The notes: generated by a model from the sequence alone, not told the origin. Positions 10,983 through 24,900 are shown, counted from the stretch's first letter. The stretch: 64,000 nucleotides of DNA from Sanderia malayensis (GCA_013076295.1 RQOL01000616.1:2046001-2110000), one strand, 5' to 3'. Numbers and translations: made by a program.

Positions 10983-13900
10983 ATGAAATTCACGACTTTT
11001 CTCACATGTTTCTTCGGTTTGCCGGTGGTATTCGCTACGAGTTTCGTCTACGAAGAGGTAAGTAGTCAATCCATTAATTAATAATCTTCAAATTGTTGAT
11101 ATTTTAGCAGCATTTTGTCGATTATACAAAGCCGTTGGTTAGGACAACAGCATTTGCTATTCGACGCTGTCCATTAAATCGTATTTATGTCCATAAAGTT
11201 TATTAATAAAAATTTATCAAAAAAAGTTTAATAAACATGGAACAAGTATAAATGAAAGCACAGCGAAATGATATGTCTCCGGCGGGAATCTGATCTTAAA
11301 AAATGCTTGTGGAAGCAAGTGGATATTTTATGTCAATTTGTGTTGAGGAATTCAGATTAGTTGTCCGAGAATGTGTCCAAAAGTAAAATTGCAAAGGAAC
11401 TATTTCTTATGTGCTTCTGCTTATGTAATTCTTCGTGGACAACCGTCTTTATCAAGTTAGGAATGTTGTTGGATAGCTTCAGCTTTTCTTGCTTGATCGA
11501 AGTTGAGTAAACATGATGATGTTACAACAAAGCAAAACTATTTGTCAAGTCATCGTCGGAAATATGTACCGTTAATCCTCGAATACGCCCCCGGGGGCGT
11601 ATTTCCAAAAACGAAAATTTAGCCTGATTATTGTTCGATATTAAGTAAAAAAAAGCTATAAAGGATGCAGCCAATCAATGAAGTTATTGGTTTAAACTTG
11701 CTGTTATTTGCAATACATTCACTAAACAACTTCAATGTCTGGAAACTTGGGCTAAATATCCTTGCAAATAATTATCAGGATGGGGGCATATTCGGAGGTG
11801 GGGGCTTATTCGAGGATTTACGGTAATAAGGCCCTACGGTAAACGCTTGACCGTCAGCAAACGTTGATGGTGAAGCCATGGAAGAGCATTTGAGTGAGTG
11901 CAATAGCTGGTCATCTCGCCCCACTCTTCTGTAGTTAAGTCGCCCACCTGTGCCACCAATTCGCCCCACTCGCCTCATGAGAATATCTTATTCTATGCTG
12001 AGGGCTGCTGCCAAGGGGAAGGGAGCCTGGTTACACCCCAGGGACACCCTTTTGACCAGGTCCCTGCAAAATCCCATGTAGACAGGAGGCAAACAAGCCA
12101 CGGATCATTAATATTGTGATTACAATACAATTGACCAATCGCATTACATATCAATGTTTGAGAGTGATATTGCAATCAGTATCATAATTATGATTGTGAT
12201 CATAAGTGTATGAGTTTTTACAAACCTTTCTTCACTTGTATTGATTGAGATAATTGTCATAAAAATGCATATTAATGTTATGGGCACATAATAAATAATT
12301 AAGATTCCATTAAATTTCAGAGCAAGTCTGAGCTTGTTGGGCGAAGAAAACTGCTCTCAACAACACTTCAAGGTAAATAGCACTCTAAAAGGCCTTCTTA
12401 ATTCAACTTCCTCAGCTTAATTTTCCGCAATTGACGGCATATTTATCATACGCCCAGGGCGCTTATGAAATCAATCCAGTGTAGTTAACAGGCGTTTATT
12501 GAAAAGAGTGGTTGAATTATGGAAATTCCTATAGAAAACAAAAGGCGTTTATCAAAGAGCGTTTGTTCAAAGCAATGCGTATCAACATTAATATGGGAAA
12601 TGGCTGATTCGTCATTTTGTGCCATCTCCAACTAGTCTCATTACATCTCCTAGTGCCATCTCCAACTAGTCTCTTTGCTCCGCTTCCCTGCTCCCTCTAC
12701 TCATATCGCTTCGGGAAAAGACTCATATTGCTCTATTCATATGATATTGCTCTATTCATATCGCTGCATACCTTTTCCCGAAGCGATATGAATAGAGCAC
12801 AGGGAAGCAAGGGGATTATGTAATGAGACTAATCTCCAAACGGGCCGGATTGCGCGCGCACATTCTCCATCGATCTCGGTTCTTCAATGCAAAGTTGAAC
12901 ACTTCAATGCCCACACCTGATCATTCACAGATGATCAGATCTGCCTATTTTTCCCGTGTTCAGCGTTGGTCTACCTCTTCCTATTGTCTTCAAGGCAGAG
13001 TCTAGATAGGCCAGTGTTGGGTCTTTTGACGTGACCATATGGTTTTAGTACTTTTAATGATTTGGTGATTGGAACTGGTTAGTTGTTGTCTTTGTTGATC
13101 TGGACAGAAAATCACTGATTATTAATGATCGGTTGATTGATTTTGTGATTTATGTTTCAGATGACTGCGGCAAACCAACCAATCAAACATCAACAGGTAA
13201 ACAAATCGCAATAAGCAAACACCAACTAGAAATACTAAAACGTTCGGCAAGCCTTAATGTTCTTAAACATTTTTGATGCTGAGCCGAAAATCATTTCAAA
13301 ACAATTCTGAACCAGCCTTTGTTTAACTTTTTAAGAGATCCAAGATAAACAAAACATCTTAATCTTGAGCCAGTGGCTTTATTCTTACATTATTCTTAAA
13401 AATTCTAGAAATTTTAAGCCTCAGTATTCTTATAGTCTATTCAATTCAATTCAATTCAATTAAAATGCATTCAATTAACTGCACTTTTATAACAAAATGC
13501 GTAGTTACAAAGTTGATACTCGTATTTGGTGAAACTACATTTAGAAATCAAAGAAATTTAGGCTTACACTTGCGTGAAGTGTATTACATAAGATACCAGC
13601 AAGTAAGAAATGTTCAATAAAGAAAAGCGGAAAATTCATAGAAACGTGCAGTTTTGAGTCATCAAGCCGGTATTGGCGTCTTTGAAAACAATACGTGCAC
13701 ATTCTAACCACACAATAGCAAGTTCAGGATGTAGCAACAAAACAAATCTTGCCTTGAAATAAAGAAATATCCTTGATATCAATTATAAGCCTTGTTCAGC
13801 ACAAATGATGCATTCATTAATAGACCTTTTCTTTCAATCTATTCAGTTGTCAGCTGTTTCAAAGGCTACTATGCAAATGCCTTCATATCAAAATGCAGAT

Positions 13901-16900
13901 CGTATCCCAGTCAGCCAAGAAACTTGCGCCATGCGTTTCACTACAACGTCAAAACCAAAGACCTTTCACTGGAGTTAAAATGGGACCCACCAGAATACGG
14001 TTGGTGTTGTTACACTTGAGTTTCAAGCGCCTATCTTTTTATAAACCAATCGTTGGTAGTGGCACCTTTCATATTATTGAAAGTCTTTTTTTGTTGGGAC
14101 ATTTCACATTATTATTATTACTATTATTTGGCTTTAGTTTCGTTTGTAACCACACTAACTCCCTATTTCGCTGCAAATAGCTGATAGTAACATGCGCGAG
14201 TGTGCATGAAGGACGGGGGTGACCTACTGAGGAGAGAACTCTAACAATTACGTTTTTATTTTCCACAGGACTAAACACTTTGTGGGGTTATGAAGTTCAG
14301 TTATCTGGTGGGCAATGCTTTCAAATTAACGGCAAAGTATGCTCTAATTATGCTCTAATTATGCTGATTATGACGGTGATGATGATTATTGCTATGATTA
14401 TTATGATGACTATTTGATGTCGATGTTGACTTTTTGATCTGTGACGTTTAACAGGGACCAAATCACAGAAATTTCACATTTCACAACATGGATTTCGGAT
14501 CGCATTATCTGCTGATCATATCGACATTGCCAAGACAGCACAGAGATATGAGTAGAAGTATCGAAAAGATGATTCAGTTTCCAGGTACCAGGTCTATTTT
14601 AAGCCACCAAGAAATACTGCCCCAATCAAGGGTCTGGGCTCTAGCACAACATGTGACGTCACGTCCCACTCACAACAAACAAGCTGAGAATACAGCCAAG
14701 CCAGTGACCGTGTTTCTTATTCTGATTTTTCTCTTGACAGAAAAATGCAAAACGTACAAGAAAGCGAATCTGCAATTGCCATTAAAATGTCGTAAGTTAT
14801 TTCACTGACAAAATACTTTGCGATCTGCTCAATGTACCGTAAATCCATAAACCATAGAGGAGAAAGAATTTTGGCTTCAATTTTTATTCAATATTAAGCT
14901 TGTTGGTGCAATGCAGTCACTACACAACTTCAATGTCTTGATGATTGGGTTTAATATCCTTTCAATTGATTATCAAGATGGGGGCTTATTTGAGGGGAGG
15001 GCATATTCCTAGGGGAGGGGGCAATATTTGCAGACTTATGGTATACACACAACATACACGCACCGCAAGTTACGGTTCATCAGAATCCCAATAAAGCCAG
15101 CCCTTTAACAACAAACTTTCCGGTATATCAAACAACGACGCCTGGGCACTTGGCTTTCTCAATGGTACACAACCTACACTATTATACTAATTGATTATTT
15201 TGCAGAAATCGTGAAAAACTTCAGAGTTGAGAAGACTTGCAACGGCAGTGGAGCAGCACTGCTGTCTTGGGATAAGCCAACATTCAACCATGATCGAATG
15301 TACATAGATGTCGAATGTGCTTGCACAAAAACAGAGACCAGCTTGAAAATACCAAAGGTATGAGATGCAGCAATTGTTTCAACAAATTCCCGGTGTTTAC
15401 TTCATAGTTGTCAATTTTCCAGAGTCGTTTATAAAGTTGTTATGAACTTTGCTTTTTAGAATGCAAGCTCAAAGTGGCTCTTGAATTTGAAAAGCCGTTG
15501 CCATTACACAGCATTGGTAATTTAATTACGTATCAATTATCATAAATTAGCACCATTCTCCCTCCTGTGAGAATTCGCCAGTTCATTGAAAAACCTCCAC
15601 GGCTGTATACTTGAACGGGGATGATTTTCACCATAGCATAATGACATTGCATATTGATTGCAGATCTACGCATACAAGGTCTACAAATCGGAATTTTCAA
15701 GGATACAAAACCTGACACTCTTCTGCAAAGGTAGGGGTACTATTTTCCGAGTCCTGCCGATGCAACGGTACATACCTCTTTGTGCACCCAATAACGCACT
15801 ATCGTGCATCCAATAACGCACCATCGTGCATCGAATAACGCACTATCGTGCATCCAACAACGAAACCCAATAACGCACTATCGTTCACCCAATAACACAC
15901 CATCGTGCACCCAATAACACACTATCGTGCATCGTCATCACGTTGTCTTTTGACAACACTGCTCCGTTTACGCAATAGAACGATAGCGGGTATATAGCTT
16001 TATCGTGTGTCTTCGTACAAATCCATAATCCATAATCCATTTTTTTGTTGATGGACACAGAGAAAAGCCAAGCTCGACTCGATGAACCATTGAAATACAC
16101 GAAAAAACCCAGCATCAACAAAAACACGAGTGCACACGTGAAAGCAATCATCTACTTGCTGCCAATAAGTCTGGTAATTCTGCTGGCAATTGGAATAGGA
16201 CTGGTACTGCTTTACTTCCGTCGAAAGAAAAAGTTGCTTCAAAATTTCAGTCGACTTCGAGCTCAAGGCGGGGAAACTTCGCGGTTTCCAAACAAGCAAT
16301 ACACTGTCATAAATTATACGGATTCAAATAAGAATAACGGTTAGTATACTGGTAGGGTGTTGACTTTCGCTACCTCGAGATACTACCGGGAAAACCCATT
16401 GCATTGTTCGTGATATGTCGAATACAAAGAAACATTCATCCAGTGCACACCACTTTCCACTGAACGCCCGTATAGACTAGCATTTCACATTGATTTTCAA
16501 TAGCAAATGTAGCACATCCCGGATACCTTATTCTGCAATAACATTCTCAGCATGCTGACTCGTTTGTGTTTCATGTTCGTTTCTTTTAGAGCTGGATTTG
16601 AAGGCGCCAAGTTGTATGATACTCCACAGCTACGGGTGTCGCGACGTGGATAACTTTGTTTTGCTCTTCGCCAATTTTCTCAATTCGCACGGCATTAACA
16701 CAAGGCTGGATTTGCTAGAGACGAGAGAAATGGCAGCTGCCGGGACGGCAAGCTATCTCGAAACGACAGAGAGAGAAGTGGAATATGTGATTGTCGTTTG
16801 CACTAAAGATCTGGGTAATTATTCTTTCACTGACGCAAGCTATCTCCACGCTAGAGTGGAAACTTGCCGATTTACATCTATTATGTATAGATTGACACCT

Positions 16901-17707
16901 ATAATAGCAGGCGTACACGTCTCTATATTATGGAACTCTTGTGTTACAAGAGGGTCAGAACCATGCTAATTGCTAGCCCTTACCCCACACCCATACACGA
17001 AGTCAACAAATCTTGACAAGTACTCCCCACCTTTCCATGTTGATGGTTAGCTAAACCGAGAGTAACTTGTATTTCAACGTCGTTCGAGGAAACAGATGTT
17101 TAATTCTTTACCTTGATTTACCTTGAGGTTGATCATAATCATACCGTAATGCTTCCATTAAACGCCCGGGGCGTTTATAAGCTGTCTTTACATTCGAAGG
17201 AGCGTTTAAAAGAAGGGGGCGCTTAATAGAAGCATTACGGTATATGGTTATATCGAGGTTGCATTCCGCTGCATCATAACGGTAATGTGTATTTAGCTGC
17301 ATTCAAACAACTGTAAATCTCTCTTTCTTGCAGAATGCGAAATGCACGAGAGCAACAAGCCATTGCGATTCGTACTCAATATCATCAGGAACAACATTCT
17401 TAGCAGCCAAAGCTGTTCTAAGTACATCCCCACGTACATCGACTCATTATCGTACGTACCTTCTTGCTTGAAAGGCGCCTGCAACAAAGTGCCAGACAAC
17501 ATGGAGGCCGTCATTCAACGCGTGCTTGATATTCCAAAGTACGAGATGAACTCTGTGAGGTCGACGACGCCTGTTAAGAACGAATTGGGACTAGATGAGC
17601 ACTTGCTGGGGCAACTGAAACTCGCTGCTAACAAGGTTTCCATGAGCAGTCACCCAGGTTGTGATCCACTGAGCTGCAGCAAGGTGAATATCCGACTTGT
17701 TGTTTAA
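10983..17707 (+). CDS. IL-17-receptor-like membrane receptor with SEFIR domain
   Basis: Thirteen exons join in frame for 572 residues: 10983-11057, 12321-12372, 13161-13196, 13847-13999, 14269-14336, 14455-14584, 14741-14791, 15206-15357, 15460-15516, 15664-15730, 16061-16339, 16590-16814, 17334-17707. Exon 1 is a signal peptide (MKFTTFLTCFFGLPVVFATS). Residues about 55-280 look like two fibronectin-III-like modules (LELKWDPPEYG, YEVQLSGGQCF, then AALLSWDKPTF). A transmembrane helix at about 309-332 is followed by RRKKK. Residues about 374-500 are a SEFIR domain with box 1 SCMILHSYGC and a later VEYVIVVCTKDLG. SEFIR domains recruit Act1-type adaptors at the plasma membrane, so a cytokine-like signalling role is inferred. 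It could equally be an IL17RD/SEF-like antagonist. Donor GTTGGT after exon 4 is unusual. Confidence 0.88.
11567..11825. mobile_element. MITE, TA-flanked (TACCGT...ACGGTA), in SEFIR intron 1
   Basis: The ends TACCGTTAATCCTCGAATA and TATTCGAGGATTTACGGTA are near-perfect inverted repeats including TA. C-rich and G-rich runs (cgcccccgggggcg, gatgggggcat) lie just inside. It is the best preserved copy of a family also present, more decayed, at 14835-15043, 23350-23443, 24520-24735 and 27945-28150. Confidence 0.75.
12631..12832. mobile_element. fold-back element in SEFIR intron 2
   Basis: Outer arms actagtctcattacat / atgtaatgagactaa and inner arms catatcgcttcgggaaaag (12702-12720) / its complement (12772-12790) make a long hairpin. 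The left side also has a duplicated gtgccatctccaactagtct. Arms of this quality suggest a fold-back MITE. Confidence 0.65.
13438..13461 (+). repeat. (TTCAA)n microsatellite
   Basis: About five head-to-tail pentamers in intron 3 of the SEFIR gene. Confidence 0.8.
14835..15043. mobile_element. decayed copy of TACCGT MITE
   Basis: The left end TACCGTAAATCC and a right end ending TTATGGTA survive, and the interior shares caacttcaatgtct and gattatcaagatgggggctt with 11567-11825. It lies in intron 7 of the SEFIR gene. Confidence 0.6.
15781..15933. repeat. minisatellite, ~22-bp unit
   Basis: A unit close to gcatccaataacgcactatcgt repeats about six to seven times with point changes in intron 10 of the SEFIR gene, ending about 130 bp before the transmembrane exon. 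Confidence 0.85.
17142..17242. mobile_element. small MITE (TACCGTAATGCTTC) in SEFIR intron 12
   Basis: Perfect 14-bp ends TACCGTAATGCTTC / GAAGCATTACGGTA bound 101 bp that hold cgcccggggcg and gggggcgctt. The ends resemble the other TACCGT family, but the next bases differ, so it is a separate subfamily. TA is at both tips. Confidence 0.75.
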
Positions 17708-18905
17708 CGTCAGAAAATCACATAAAAATCGTATTTCATTAGACTTACAATGCATCACAGTGTGCAAACTTGCTCAGCATTCTCCAAAGCAGGGATATCC
17801 ATTCATGACCAGCAGGGAATGATGGGCATCAGGTCTTTTTTTATGAGCATATTTGGCTACAGCAGTGGCCAAATGCAGAGTGAATTCCACTGAATATTAT
17901 TCAGACTGAGATTCAATATCTGACCAACTCTACCCCAGTGACGCATCGCAGCTTAAATTCGCGATCAAACTGAAAAAGCGTCCAGGGGGTGTACCCATGG
18001 CATAGTAAAAGCATATACGCACTAGTTACAATTGCAAATCATGAAATTAGGAGTCTCGATATCCCCCGGGTACATGGGTTTGTTTGAGTAGCTAACAGAA
18101 GAATATTCCAGGAGGTTAAGTAATTTTTATTTTTTTCGGAACAGGGTCTGTCTACCACGCAATCAAGTTTGGCGGATAGTTTTAACAACCTTATAGAATA
18201 GTTCAATGACAGAGCCAGGCTCAGGTTGAAAATTACTGAAGGCATGGCACATCATCTCAGAGACAGCGGTACACATGGGACAACGTGACGCAAAGCGTTT
18301 GGTGCCCTTTGGACACGACGATGGCCTACCAACATCTACATAGATATCTATGGAGCTAATCTTAGAGAAAGGTTTGGTTATAGTTTGGAAATATATTTAG
18401 TGAGTGCGTAAGAGTCTCGCATGCTCACTGAATATACTTACTTAGATAGTAAGTAGCTATGTTTAGAATTCTAACCTAGATGGCGATTTCAGGAGAATAA
18501 AAAGTTGAACATTATAAATAAACAATATAGTTTTGGACATTGGAGTAACAGAATTTTCAGAAAATCTCTCGTTGTAATTAAGAATTTTGCGAATTTTTGT
18601 AAACTAACTTTATGATATGAGATTTAGTGTGCAGGAAAGAAACAAAAAAACATAAGTTGAACAATATCCTCACGTCAATTAAATCTCGCGTTAACTAAAG
18701 TCATAACAAGTCTCGAAACTTTAAGAGAACATACATATAAATTTTTTTCAAATGAAGTATGGGCTAACAATGATGGCACGAATCGCGACAAGAAAGAGGT
18801 TGTCCAAAATTAAAACATAAAAGTAACGAATTTTTGCGCTACGCAATATTGCGGCTTTACCTTGCAAAATCCTAACCTAACATCATTTCTGAACGAGAAC
18901 CATCT
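17708..18905. other. convergent intergenic region
   Basis: This is the 3' flank of both the plus-strand SEFIR gene and the minus-strand calnexin gene. It should hold both 3' UTRs. An AATAAA-type signal occurs near 18495 on the plus strand. I see no further gene. Confidence 0.5.
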
Positions 18906-21900
18906 TCATGTATCTTTTCTTGTCCTTCTTCGAGCTGCTCTTGTGCTGTAATAACAAAAAGACAAATATTACAGAGCTGACCCCCATCCAAAGACACGAT
19001 GAGCAACGAGATTGAATGGCGATGGTAATTAACTAGGGGGAGGTAAAACAAACCGAGGCGAGGCGTCGGGGGGAGGGACATCCTCCTCAGGCTGGGGTTC
19101 AGGCTCCACTTTTGGCTCCTGCAAAAAATGTAAACATCAAAATCAATTACAGTAAAACACAACTCAAACAGCTATTAGGTATTTGGAACTAAATAACTTA
19201 AACATAACTAAGCATAGCTAACTAACTGATCTATTTGCAAGAAGCTAATTAATATTGATCATAAACAAACTATCAACAATGCCATTTAGCGAGCTATAGC
19301 GCTATACGAGGCATAGATCGACAGCCTCCTATGCATACCGCATCTACCTCGATCTGATCTTCAAAAGTGACACCACTGTTGACTTTTGGATCTGATAACT
19401 CGAGATCAGCTTCACCGCCGGCAGCCACTGGCTGGTCTTCTACACTTTTTTTCTAATGATCAAATATCATACTGGCATCAATATCATACCGGCAATCAGA
19501 AATTCTACGAAACTTGAACAAAACTTACTGCAACAACACAAAAATGTATCCCATACAGCAAATTCCTATAAAGCTCCAATTTTTTTCACTATCTCTATGA
19601 CAGATGATGGGAGTGCATGGGTAGTGGTTTGATCTGGTTGATCTCCATCAGTGTGATGCCTTATGGGCTTTACTGATTAATATGCAGATGCAGATGAACA
19701 CCGATCACTAATCCTACAACGGTAACAAATAACTATTTCTGAATGCATATAAACCTCCACTGTGTTTCCACACTTCTCTTCGACTTCTACGTCTGGTCCT
19801 GTCACGTCAAGGCCAACTACATCTTCAACTACAACATGCTAGAAACATACAACACATCAGTGAAAAGGTAATTGGCATGACGAGCGTTGGGCTTTGACTT
19901 GCGCATCATGGGTTTTTATAGGTCTGAACAACAAAAGAAAGTACTTATTGCTAACGTATATAGCTACCAGATTCCTGGTGTGTCTTGTTTAAAATTGGTG
20001 CGCAAAAACTTGAAGAAAAGACGGATTGTTCAGTGTAATAGGCGCTTGGTAATCCGGAACTACTGACAACTCTATTTTCTATAATCTTTTTTCTCCTAAC
20101 TAACACCAGCCCACTAACCACTCGTACGCAATACCAATGATGTAGCTTGCGCTGCATAATTGGATTAGATTAGATTCAAGTAGATTAACAACCTGAAACG
20201 TATACCATACAATCGTGGATTCAAGAGTTGATACGAAAACCTAGACCATACAGATATTGTTGGTATTATAAGTGCATGTATATAATAAGCACATGTGATA
20301 ACAATCAGCATACCTCCTCCTTCGCAGCATCACCGGCTTCGTCTTCCTTCTCAGCAGATTCCTGAAGTATTAACGATATTTTGTTGTCTTTATTATGATA
20401 CAGAAAATATATCGGTATTAAAATACAATGGCAAAGTTCGTGAATTAAACTTCCTGCTGATAACACCACTGAAAGGTAACTAAAACCCATCTATTTGTCA
20501 CAGGTTCTATTATCAAACTCTAGCCATCGAGTTGAATGTGATCAACTCTACTAGTGTTAGCGAATACCTGTTGTTATTGTTGCATGCAATATACGCTCGA
20601 TGCTCATTGGTTGATCATATCGAGTTCTAGCAGCATGCATTGCGAAGCTTGTATTGAAATACTTTATTCTAACTTAATACTGGAGCAGAGAGGGTTCAAG
20701 CCAATGACTTTGGTATGAGATGCGAAAAGTTGAACAATCTGTGGAAACTATCCTTAGACCTAATGTAAGTCACTTTATGGAGGCAATACAATTGTTGAAG
20801 TGAAGTAGATGAAATGAGCAAACATGATGATGTCGTAAAAGCCTAAACGAGCGATATTTTACCTCACTTTCTTCTTCTTTTGCTTCTTCTTCCACTTTCT
20901 CTGCTGATTCTTCTGTTACTTTATCATCTGCAGTTGGTTCATCCGTTTTCTTCTTCTCGGCTGCCTCATCCTACAATATAAGCAAATATGTAAATAGACA
21001 AACTTGACATAAAAGAAATAAAGCGATAGAATGACAAAGACAGAAATGAACACAGCATCTGAACACACAAAACCTTCAAGATTAATAAAGTAAAGTAAAG
21101 TAAAGTAAAGTAAAGTAAAGTAAAGTAAAGTAAAGTAAAGTAAAGTAAAGTAAAGTAAAATAAAGTAAAGTAAAGTAAAATAAAGTAAAGTAAAGTCAAG
21201 TCAAAGTCAAATCAAGAAAAGAGCAGTTGTGAGCAACGCATCAGCAAACGTAAAAAAATTTAATCGCTGTTGTGAGAATGAAAATTCAAGTCACCTTTTT
21301 ACTTGGAAAGCAGCAGACAAAAATGAGAACAATAGGCAGAATTATAACAGCAATGTAAACGGCCCAGAGCCATGGTCTTTCGTTGGTTGCATCCTTCAAA
21401 GCATTCCACAACCCAGCCTAAAAACCAGAGCAAATCAACATAGCAACATAGTAAGACAGCAACGTGACACACCAATTTGCCATCAAATGCAATGTATTAC
21501 TTCACCAATGGAAGATGTTATCAAACACAGCAGAAACCCACATACAAGAACATACATTTGTGTAAGAACATTTGTAAAAAGCTTCAGGCTAGAATTTCTT
21601 CTCAAAACAATAAAGGAAACAACAGCCTATGGTTCTTAAGCAATAGCCTGGATGCAACATTTGCAGGTTCTTAGAGGGTTTTTCCTGTGAGGCCTCATGT
21701 AGGGTCTTTAAAAAGACTTGGTTGAAACTTCCGAAACGTCCGTTGATATATTTAATTAAGCAATGCAGCTCACCGAAGCAGCACTGGCGACTGTGAATTC
21801 TTTCGTGTACTTCAAATCCCAGCTAGAAGAGATCAAAGAATTGCAGCGTCATGTGTCATGAAGATATGAATGAACCTAACAAACAACAAAGCAAAACGAG

Positions 21901-24900
21901 GCTGGCCTCGAAGAATCGGTGTCGCACTACATGAAAAGCCCAGGAATGAGCAATACCACAGCTGCATGCATTTGCTTGCTGCTTCACGTTGTTTGGATTA
22001 GCAAGAGCTGCAGCCAAGGGGACAATCAAGAATATCCAAGAAGTAAACAATAACATGTATAGGATATTACGAGCGCTTAATACAACTATCAAACGCCTAA
22101 ACTCAGAGTTGCATAGCATTGATAGCATTCTATTCTGTACTTCTACTATTAACGCTCTGTGCTTTGTGCAGCGAGCAGTTTACGCCGGCGAAGACAGTAT
22201 TCCTTACATGATATGCATCAAACGAGATATTTAATGAACTCACGTGTCTGAAGTCCATTGGTCGACGACTGATTGGTCGCTAGAGATGATGATGTTGTCA
22301 AATAGGATCTCGTCTGTCATCGACCACAACTCAAATCCAAGAGCGGCCTGGAAACAGATTCAAAATATCAAAACAAGATTCAAAGCTGAAGGTTCATAAT
22401 TCATTGGTTCTTATATGCGGGCTTTTACTGTATTAAAAAAGGTCTCAAAATATTAAAACAAGATCACAAAATCATTAACAAAGTCGCAAGTAAAAACTGC
22501 TTCAGACACGGTATAAAATCTTCAGGGTAGAGACTTGTAAGCCGGGGAATCAATATACAAAATTGTATACATAGCCTCCTATGTACCTATACAATGGAGT
22601 GTAGGCTACATATGCAAAACTTCCCAGGAAATGTATTTCGTACGATTGTAAGCAATTATTTAATTGTCACAGGTTCTACTATCAAACTCTAGCCATTGAG
22701 CTGAATATGATCAACTCTACTAGTGTTAGCGAATACCTGTTGTTGTTGTTGCATGCAATATACGCTCGATGCTCATTGGTTGATCAAATCGAGTTCTAGC
22801 AGCATGCATTGCGAACCTTGCATTGAAATACTTTATTCTAATTTAATTGGAATTAAAGCTTGTGCGGCATGCGCAGAAAGCGGCATTCTCTCGGTGCCAT
22901 TTATAGCGCATATAGCTATAAATAGTAAGAGCAGAATCCACTGCGGGGCATTAGTCAATTAAAACTTACAATTGGAGTCATTTTAAAGGGGTCCTTGTCT
23001 TCAAAATAATCTGGATTTTTAATTTTCTTTGGTTGCCATTTGCCCTAAAAAGAATAACAAAGAAAATCAAATTCAACTGTTTGCTCAATTCCAATTATCC
23101 TTCAATTAAGACAAAGCGAAAAATGTACAAGAGACAATGAAATATGATGCAAGAAGAGTTGATATTCGAAAGATGAGCACTTCTTTCAATTCTGAATCTA
23201 TTTCTGTCACTCTAAGCTGGTTAATCAATACACATTTCAAAAAATGATATATCCAGTTATGGCCTCAGTTCACCTTTCACAAAAATTTCGAAAGAAAAGA
23301 ACAACAGTTTGACATTCGAGGATTCACATTATTGTTCCCAAACAATAAACGTAAATCCTTGAATTGCCCCCTCGTATCGGCCCCTTCCAAGAAAATACGA
23401 AAATAAATAAGCCCCCGGGGGGGGGCTAATCCAAGGGATTTACAACAGAGAAAGCAGAAGATAAAACGGTCACTTAAAACCAATGCTGCCGTTCTATTAA
23501 ACACATGACAAAAAGCCTTGACGTAATCTGCCAAATACTACACAACTCTTTTATTGATGTAGACTGATACACCCCGGCGTGAATAAATGAACTTTAGTTC
23601 ATTAGAGTTGAATTTGAACATATTCACTGCTGTGTAAGTCCTAATTCCTTGACCTATCGGATAATATTCTGAACGTGCTTGACGGATGATTTCCGTATGA
23701 TCCTCGATAAGTCGAAACCTGTGCGAACGCTTTCGTCCCTAATCGTTTTCTAACATGCCAAAGCTCAATCGCATTGGCAATGGAAACCCTGTGACGAATC
23801 TGAATGAAAACAAAAGAAATTGAAATCAAAAAGATAATTTCAACCAAACCTTGTAAGCCGGATTGTTGATGAGAGGTGGGGACCATTTTCCTTTGTATTT
23901 TGGGTTGTCAATCATGGGTGCCTTCCACTCTCCACAACCGATCTCGGCGCATTTCGGGTTGGGTATCTGGGGTGGCTCCCATTCACCGTCCTCCTCGTCA
24001 TCCCAATCGGCTGGTCTCACTGCGTTTGGGTCTGCAACATTCTCTGGTGCATCGTCAAGCCATCCGTCTGGTTTCTTGGCATTCGGGTCGGCAATCTTAG
24101 GCGGTGCATCTTCGTCCCTGCGCGGGTCAGATCGAATATCATAAAACATTATTAAACAAAGAACTGAAATAACATTTAAATTACCAATAAATACACATAG
24201 GAATACTGATATAACGAACATTAAACGGAAATAAAAACTCTAATGGAGTCGAAGCTTCCATATCAAAATATGATGGTAAAGATTGTCACATGTACTTTGT
24301 ATGGTATTTTGGTATTGCATAGACTTGTATAAAACTTGCTCCCTCTCTTGCCCCCTCTCTTTGAAGCCCCTCCGCTCTCAACTCCAAAAACTAAGACTGT
24401 TTAACCCTGTATAGATGGCAGTGTGAAACGAACGGATTTCCTATTCCAATATGAAACAATGCAGTTGACTAGATGTTGGGCTATTAATGAAATGAGGGGA
24501 TTTCATTGTATAAAGACGACGTACTTCGAATAAGCCCCACAAAAACCGAGCTGAATTTTATTCACTATCAATCTTTATGAAAAAGCTGCACCATGAAGTC
24601 AATCAATGAAGTTATTGATTTAAGCATCGCTTGCTACTAGTTGCAACACACGCACCACACAACTTCAATATCTCACATTTGGCCTCATAACCCTTGCAAA
24701 TGATTATCAAGATGGAGTTTACTCGAGAGGGAGGCAGGGGTGGGGACTATGACTGGCAGCATATAACAATTGGATTCAGTTATTCAGAACGATTGCCACA
24801 TAATACAGACGAGCCATTGCGTAACAAGGTTTCTACTGTAAAGGGATCGGCTTATGAGATTGGCATCGATGATGCCTGAAACCAATAGACATTGTTTCAG

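Noticed and set aside
15781..15933. Regular short repeats resembling a CRISPR array
   Set aside because: Copies are directly adjacent with no unique spacers, units drift in sequence, and the context is a eukaryotic intron.
20966..21199. Minus-strand open frame rich in [10 protein letters not shown]
   Set aside because: It is the translation of the TAAAG microsatellite.
23863..24144. Plus-strand open frames over calnexin exon 9
   Set aside because: They are antisense shadows of the repetitive P-domain codons. The minus-strand frame is unambiguous.
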